Part shown: piece after piece, positions 53,401 to 59,400 of the stretch
Numbering within the stretch: position 1 is the first letter of the stretch
Layout of the letters: every line of letters starts with the position of its first letter
Source of the DNA: Liolophura sinensis
Lineage: Eukaryota; Mollusca; Polyplacophora; Chitonida; Chitonidae
Reading direction: 5' to 3'
Assembly (NCBI RefSeq): GCF_032854445.1
Contig: NC_088300.1
Location: forward strand, 40,826,458 to 40,890,457
DNA length: 64,000 nucleotides
Position numbers and translations under genes: made by a program
Notes under the pieces: model-generated
What the model was told of the DNA's origin: nothing
The model's database searches: none
The model's input: the letters and a program-made list of their open reading frames with translations, nothing else

Positions 53401-56400
53401 GGTCAGGAATTACAACTTACCCCTCACCCTGGTACTGGTGAGGAATTATACCTTACCCCTCACCAAGGTACCGGTCAGGAATTACAACTTACCCCTCACC
53501 CAAGTACCGGTCAGGAATTATACCTTACCCCTCACCAAGGTACCGGTCAGGAATTATACCTTACCCCTCACCCAGGTACAGGTCAGGAATTATACCTTAC
53601 CCCTCACCAAGGTACCGGTCAGGAGTTATACCTTACCCCTCACCCATGCAAAGGTCAGGAATTATACCTTACCCCTCACCCAGGTAGAGGTCAGGAATTA
53701 CACCTTACCCTTCACCCAGGTACAGGTCAGAAATTATACCTTACCCCTCACCCATGCAAAGGTCAGGAATAATACCTTACCCCTCACCCTCGTACAGGTC
53801 AGGAATTACACCTTACCCTTCACCCAGGTACAGGTCAGGAATTACACCTTACCCCTCACCCAGGTACCAGTCAGGAATTACACCTTACCCTTCACCCAGG
53901 TACAGGTCAGGAATCACACCTTACCCCTTGCCCAGGTACCGGTCAGGAATTATAACCTTACCCTTCACCCAGGTACAGGTCAGGAATTACACCTTAACCC
54001 TCACCCAAGTACCGGTCAGGAATTACACCTTACCCCTCACCCAGGTACAGGTCAGGAATTACACCTTACCCCTCACCCAGGTACTGGTCAGGAATTACAC
54101 CTTACCTCTCACCCAAGCAAAGGTCAGGAATTATATCTTACCCCTCACCAAGGTACCGGTCAGGAATTACAACTTACCCCTCACCCAAGTACCGGTTAGG
54201 AATTATACCTTACCTCTCAACCAGGTACCAGTCAGGAATTATACCTTACCCCTCACCCAGGTACAGGTCAGGAATTATACCTTACCCCTCACCCAAACAA
54301 AGGTCAGGAATTATACCTTACCCCTCACCCAGGTACCGGTCAGGAATTATACCTTACCCCTCACCCAAGCAAAGGTCAGGAATTATAACATTTCAAGTGC
54401 AGTGGACATATTGTGTGTGACACATATCCTGTAAACTGACCTGTTTCTCCACTGACAAAGAGACGGTAGAAGAATACTGTAGGATACATAGTGGTGATAT
54501 TGGATATACAGCTGAGAGCCAAGGACTTGCTGCTGATCCGAACTGCTTTGTCTGGGATTAACTCCCCTTTCTGTCCAGCAATAAAAACTGTTGACACAGC
54601 AGACGGGTGCAGTAAAGGAACGGGACTTCCCCATCCACAAAGGTTCCGATGTCCCCGAGACACGACGATGGAGCGCCCCCCTGGATAAGGGGACGAGGGT
54701 TCAGACAGGTTATTATCACAGTCAGGATCATACTCTGGATTACCATTCATGTCTTCACCCAGCCCCTGACGTAGAGAGGGCACCCGCTTGGGGCTCAGAC
54801 TGCGTATGCTCAGCAGCGTGTCTTGACTGCTGCTGTGAGACAACTGGGACTTCTCGGAGCGCTCTGACTTGTCCTCATTCACATCCCCAATCTCCACGTT
54901 AGAGTACTGTGAGTCGTTGAGCATAAACACAGGCGGGTCGTCTCCCACTGTCTCTGTGTTCTCGTCATCATCACCATCACCATCCATCGTTTTCTGCACT
55001 TCCTCCCCTTCCTCAGAAGCCTCACCAGATTCTGTCTCCTGCAGCACAGTTGACCCCTGCTCTGCAGAGCCTGCCTCTGAGTCCATGTCATCCTCCAGGT
55101 CCTCGGCGGTTGACGGCAAGCCCGCAAAATTACCTGAAACAACACCATTTATTACTTTTCATGTAAGTTTTCTCCTCATTGGAGTAGAACATATACACAT
55201 ATATACACACATTTCCAAGAATTGCGCATTTTCATTAATAAACTCCCATCGCAAACTGTGGTAGACACACTGTAGGCTACTTACTATCAGACCTGCCTCT
55301 GCCCAGTGTCTTGTTCTGATCGTCGTATATTGTGGAGGTTGTGATGGTGTTAGAACTGCTGAGTATGGGTAAGAGCTGAGGGTGGGGGCGACGCAGTAAC
55401 TGCTGCAGGGCCTCCAGTGACGCCGTCACCACATTGTGGTCTCGGTGTCTGGCATGGTACAGGAGCAACTCATAAACCTTTAACACAAAAGTAAAAACCG
55501 ATTATTTTGATATTCAGGAACATGTCAGATGTCTCAGGTGGTCAATTTAGACAGCCCTGGAGTGAAAGTAACTCCTTCGTACACAAGATAGGACAACTGA
55601 ACAAGAGGACTATTGTCATTTTTATCTTTTACACGTAACACATTTCTTTCTTTTTCTTCCATTTTTCTCAAACGGAAAGAATCTAATTTTGTTTCTTTTA
55701 AATGTATAGAACTGAACTTTTTATATATTAAATATTTGGTTCAAGAACCAACAATATCGCTACATGTAGGCACAATTTCCCTTCAATTCAATACCACCAG
55801 TATTTCCCTAAGGGCCTAGTTATAATCAGACCTATCTATCAGTAGTGAACTTTTGTACATTGTACCTGCAGTAGTTGTTCAATGGTCACTGTGGCCTCTC
55901 GTTCTGACCTCATAACCCCAAAACTGCCCTTCATACCCTCGTCTTTCACATCCGGATTTACAATGAGGGGTAGCAGGTAGCGGAGACACTGTATCACACC
56001 TAGTAACTTAGGTACCTCATAGTCCTGGCTGGCCGGTAACAGTGAGCCTGGGGCACAATAAAACTCTTGTATATGTACAGTACATCAAGGGTCACAGCCA
56101 CTTCAGTTCTGGAAAGCTCCCAAACTGAATAAACTGTATTTAAATATTATGGATTACCAATAAAAAATTTACGTTTTCATACAAATTTCTTCCATTTACA
56201 GCCTTAAAAGTTCTCAGAAAGCATCATTTTACAAATTTCTTTACGCACACTTACAATGACATTCTTAAAGTTTGGGATCAGAACCATCAATTTTATTCTA
56301 GATATGGCATGTTATAATAATTGTCATGTCATACCACAAGAAATCAAGAATATCAAATAAATAACTGCAAAATGAAACATATCACGTGTAAACAATGGAG

Positions 56401-59400
56401 AAGCTAAGACCTCACACCTAAAGCGTACCATTTTGTCAATGTTTTATCCAATAATTAAAAGTACAGGTACATACATGTAGAGTCACATAAATGTAAGACA
56501 TAAATAAATAAATAAATGAATAAATAAATAAATTTCTACAAAAGTTGAAGCAGGGTAGGCCCTACAAGCAAGCCAGCAGTCATTTTTCCAGATGTACCAC
56601 TGAAAAATACTCTTTACATTTATTTTAACTTATTGATGTTTAACCAATGAACCTACTCAAGAATATTTCAATAAGCTATAAATACTGTAAGGCTGATAAC
56701 ACAGGCTTCGTCTGCGAAAAATAATTTCTGTACAAACATGAAAGAGTTAGACATACCCATGAGAGCCTCCAGTAGCCACTTGGAGAAGAAGTTAGGGCTG
56801 CGAGAGTACTGACACATTGCCGACAGACTAGTGGCTGCTGTCCGTCGAGTGACAGCCGTTGCAGATCCAAGGTTGGGTAGAAATGCCCGTAGCAAGGACT
56901 AGACATGGTTAAGAAAGTCAATAACTCATAGTTTATTTTCACTTGATTAAGACAAAAACAGATTTATCTGTGAAAAAACTTATCTTATTTACATTTCATC
57001 TAGTTTTTGATTTAAGCAGAAAATAGTAAAGAAATAGTATTAAAAATCATTAGAGGAAACCGTTACCTGTCTTTAGACATCTAGATGTACTTCTAGTCCT
57101 ACTGTGGTACATGAAGCTTGCATAAGAAGGTTAATAAGTTTACCCGTTCAATAGAAAATACATGTATGTTCCAAAGACATCCTACATTTTTATTAGTATG
57201 TCAAACAATTCTAATAAAGTCAGTGCATGTAGGTTAGGATGTGGTTTAAGTAACATTATTATGACTATTTGGGATTTACACTTCCTGGGTACACTGACAC
57301 AGAACAGATTCTAGTGATGAAATTTCCTGGCGATTAGGTGCCTGACTCTGAGGCCACTGGCTTGAAGCTCCATTGTTTTAGACAACTTTTAGCATTGGAA
57401 GCTGTTCTATACAGTACCAAAAAGCGTAAATACGATGTAACGAAATGTGTTAAGGCTAATATGGTAATCATTGCTTATAAAGAGCATGAATGCTGTACCT
57501 TGACCTCAGCATCATTTGCAAAGCTCATGAGGACTGGGCAGATTTTCAGCATGGCTGTCGACAGTGTCTCTTGAATGGCCTCCTCTTCTCGTCTACAGAT
57601 ACGTCCTATGCACGGCATCAGGTTCACAATGTATGGTCTGGGGATAGAGTTGGGGGATAATCATACAGAGGAATGTGTTATCAGGTTCACAATGTATGGT
57701 CTGGGGATACAGTTGGGGGATAATCATACAGTGGAATGTGTTATCAGGTTCACAATGTATGGTCTGGGGATAGAGTTGGGGGATAATCATACAGAGGAAT
57801 GTGTTATCAGGTTCACAATGTATGGTCTGGGGATAGAGTTGGGGGATAATCATACAGAGGAATGTGTTATCAGGTTCACAATGTATGGTCTGGGGATACA
57901 GTTGGGGATAATCATACAGAAGAATGTGTTATCAGGTTCACAATGCATGGTCTGGGGATAGAGTTGGGGGATAATCATACAGAGGAATGTGTTATCAGGT
58001 TCACAATGTATGGTCTGGGGATAGAGTTGGGGGATAATCATACAGAGGAAAGTGTTATCAGGTTCACAATGTATGGTCTGGGGATACAGTTGGGGATAAT
58101 CATACAGAAGAATGTGTTATCAGGTTCACAATGCATGGTCTGGGGATAGAGTTGGGGGATAATCATACAGAGGAATGTGTTATCAGGTTCACAATATATG
58201 GTCTGGAGATAGAGTTAGGGATAATCTTACAAAGGAATGTCCTATCAGGTTCACAATGTATGGTCTGGGGATAAAGTTAGGGATAATTATACAGAGGAAT
58301 GTCCTATCAGGTTCACAATGTATGGTCTGGGGATAGAGTTGAGGAATAGACTTGGGAGATAATGATGTATATATAGATACTGAACGGCCTACACATGACA
58401 TCAGGTTCACAATGTATGGCCTGGGGATAGAACCGGGAGATAATCATACAGAAGACAAGAGCATTGATTCAAATATTTTTCGTTTGCTCTGAACACACAT
58501 CCCAAAATAAGTAATGACAGTCACAAATCAAACGGCAAGAGTTCTGAGCCAAAACGACATTACATAAAGTTTCTGACATACATGTAGCAGGTTTGATCCT
58601 ATGGTTGTCTTACACAATTACATGTACATGTGCGTATATTAACCTACAAACTGTATAATCCCATTCTTTACAGTTCTCATGTTTTACATTTTCTGAGAGT
58701 TACCTGCACTTCTGGGGCCTGATAAGATGACACATGTCTGCAAACCTCCACAGGGCAGCCCTCAGGGTGCGAGAGGGACCATTCTTTTTCACCTCCTTAT
58801 ATAGCTCCACCTGGAGGCGACCCAGGTTTGTTTCCAGTAATGTCTTGAAGACAGAAAAACAAAAATGATGCAAAAACATACAAGTGCATCTCAGGACCAA
58901 AGAACAGAGATTAAAGAATATATGAAATGATTTGATTTTATTTCTTAACGTACAGATTATCATGTGTAATAGCATATAACAGAACAAACAAATTTTTCAA
59001 CTTTCACTTTGGGGGTGTGGGGGGTGAAAATGGCTTCAAAGTACAGTTTCTTAAGGCCCCTGCAGCAGGAAATTAAATAGCTTGACGTTGATGATCCCTG
59101 TTTAAAAAGAACTGTGTGTGGGACAGACTGAACGGGTTTGGCCAAATGGGGGCAGATGTGTGGCGAACAGATCGAATGGTGGGTATAGGGATGTGGAGGG
59201 GGGTGCTACGCTATGCTATGCAGTATCTGTGTACATGTCAGCTTGCCCACAGAGTTCACTGGGCTCTGGGCACTCTGGGGGTGTTGCCTGAGTTCCGAGG
59301 ATGATCAATGATGACGTACTGTTATTTCTGAAAAATCTGACCGTTGTATGTGCACACACACATCAGACCTGTTCACACTTTAATTACACATCTACAGGTA

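Noticed and set aside
53438-54434. Long plus-strand ORFs of 226-253 codons with a 12-residue repeat ([12 protein letters not shown])
   Set aside because: They exist only because the minisatellite period (36 bp) is a multiple of three. Several frames are open at once, they are antisense in an HTT intron, and there is no start or splice context.
57575-58149. ORFs across the exon 5 array on both strands ([12 protein letters not shown]-type repeats)
   Set aside because: By-product of the ~63-bp repeat; frames change with unit length and both strands are equally open.
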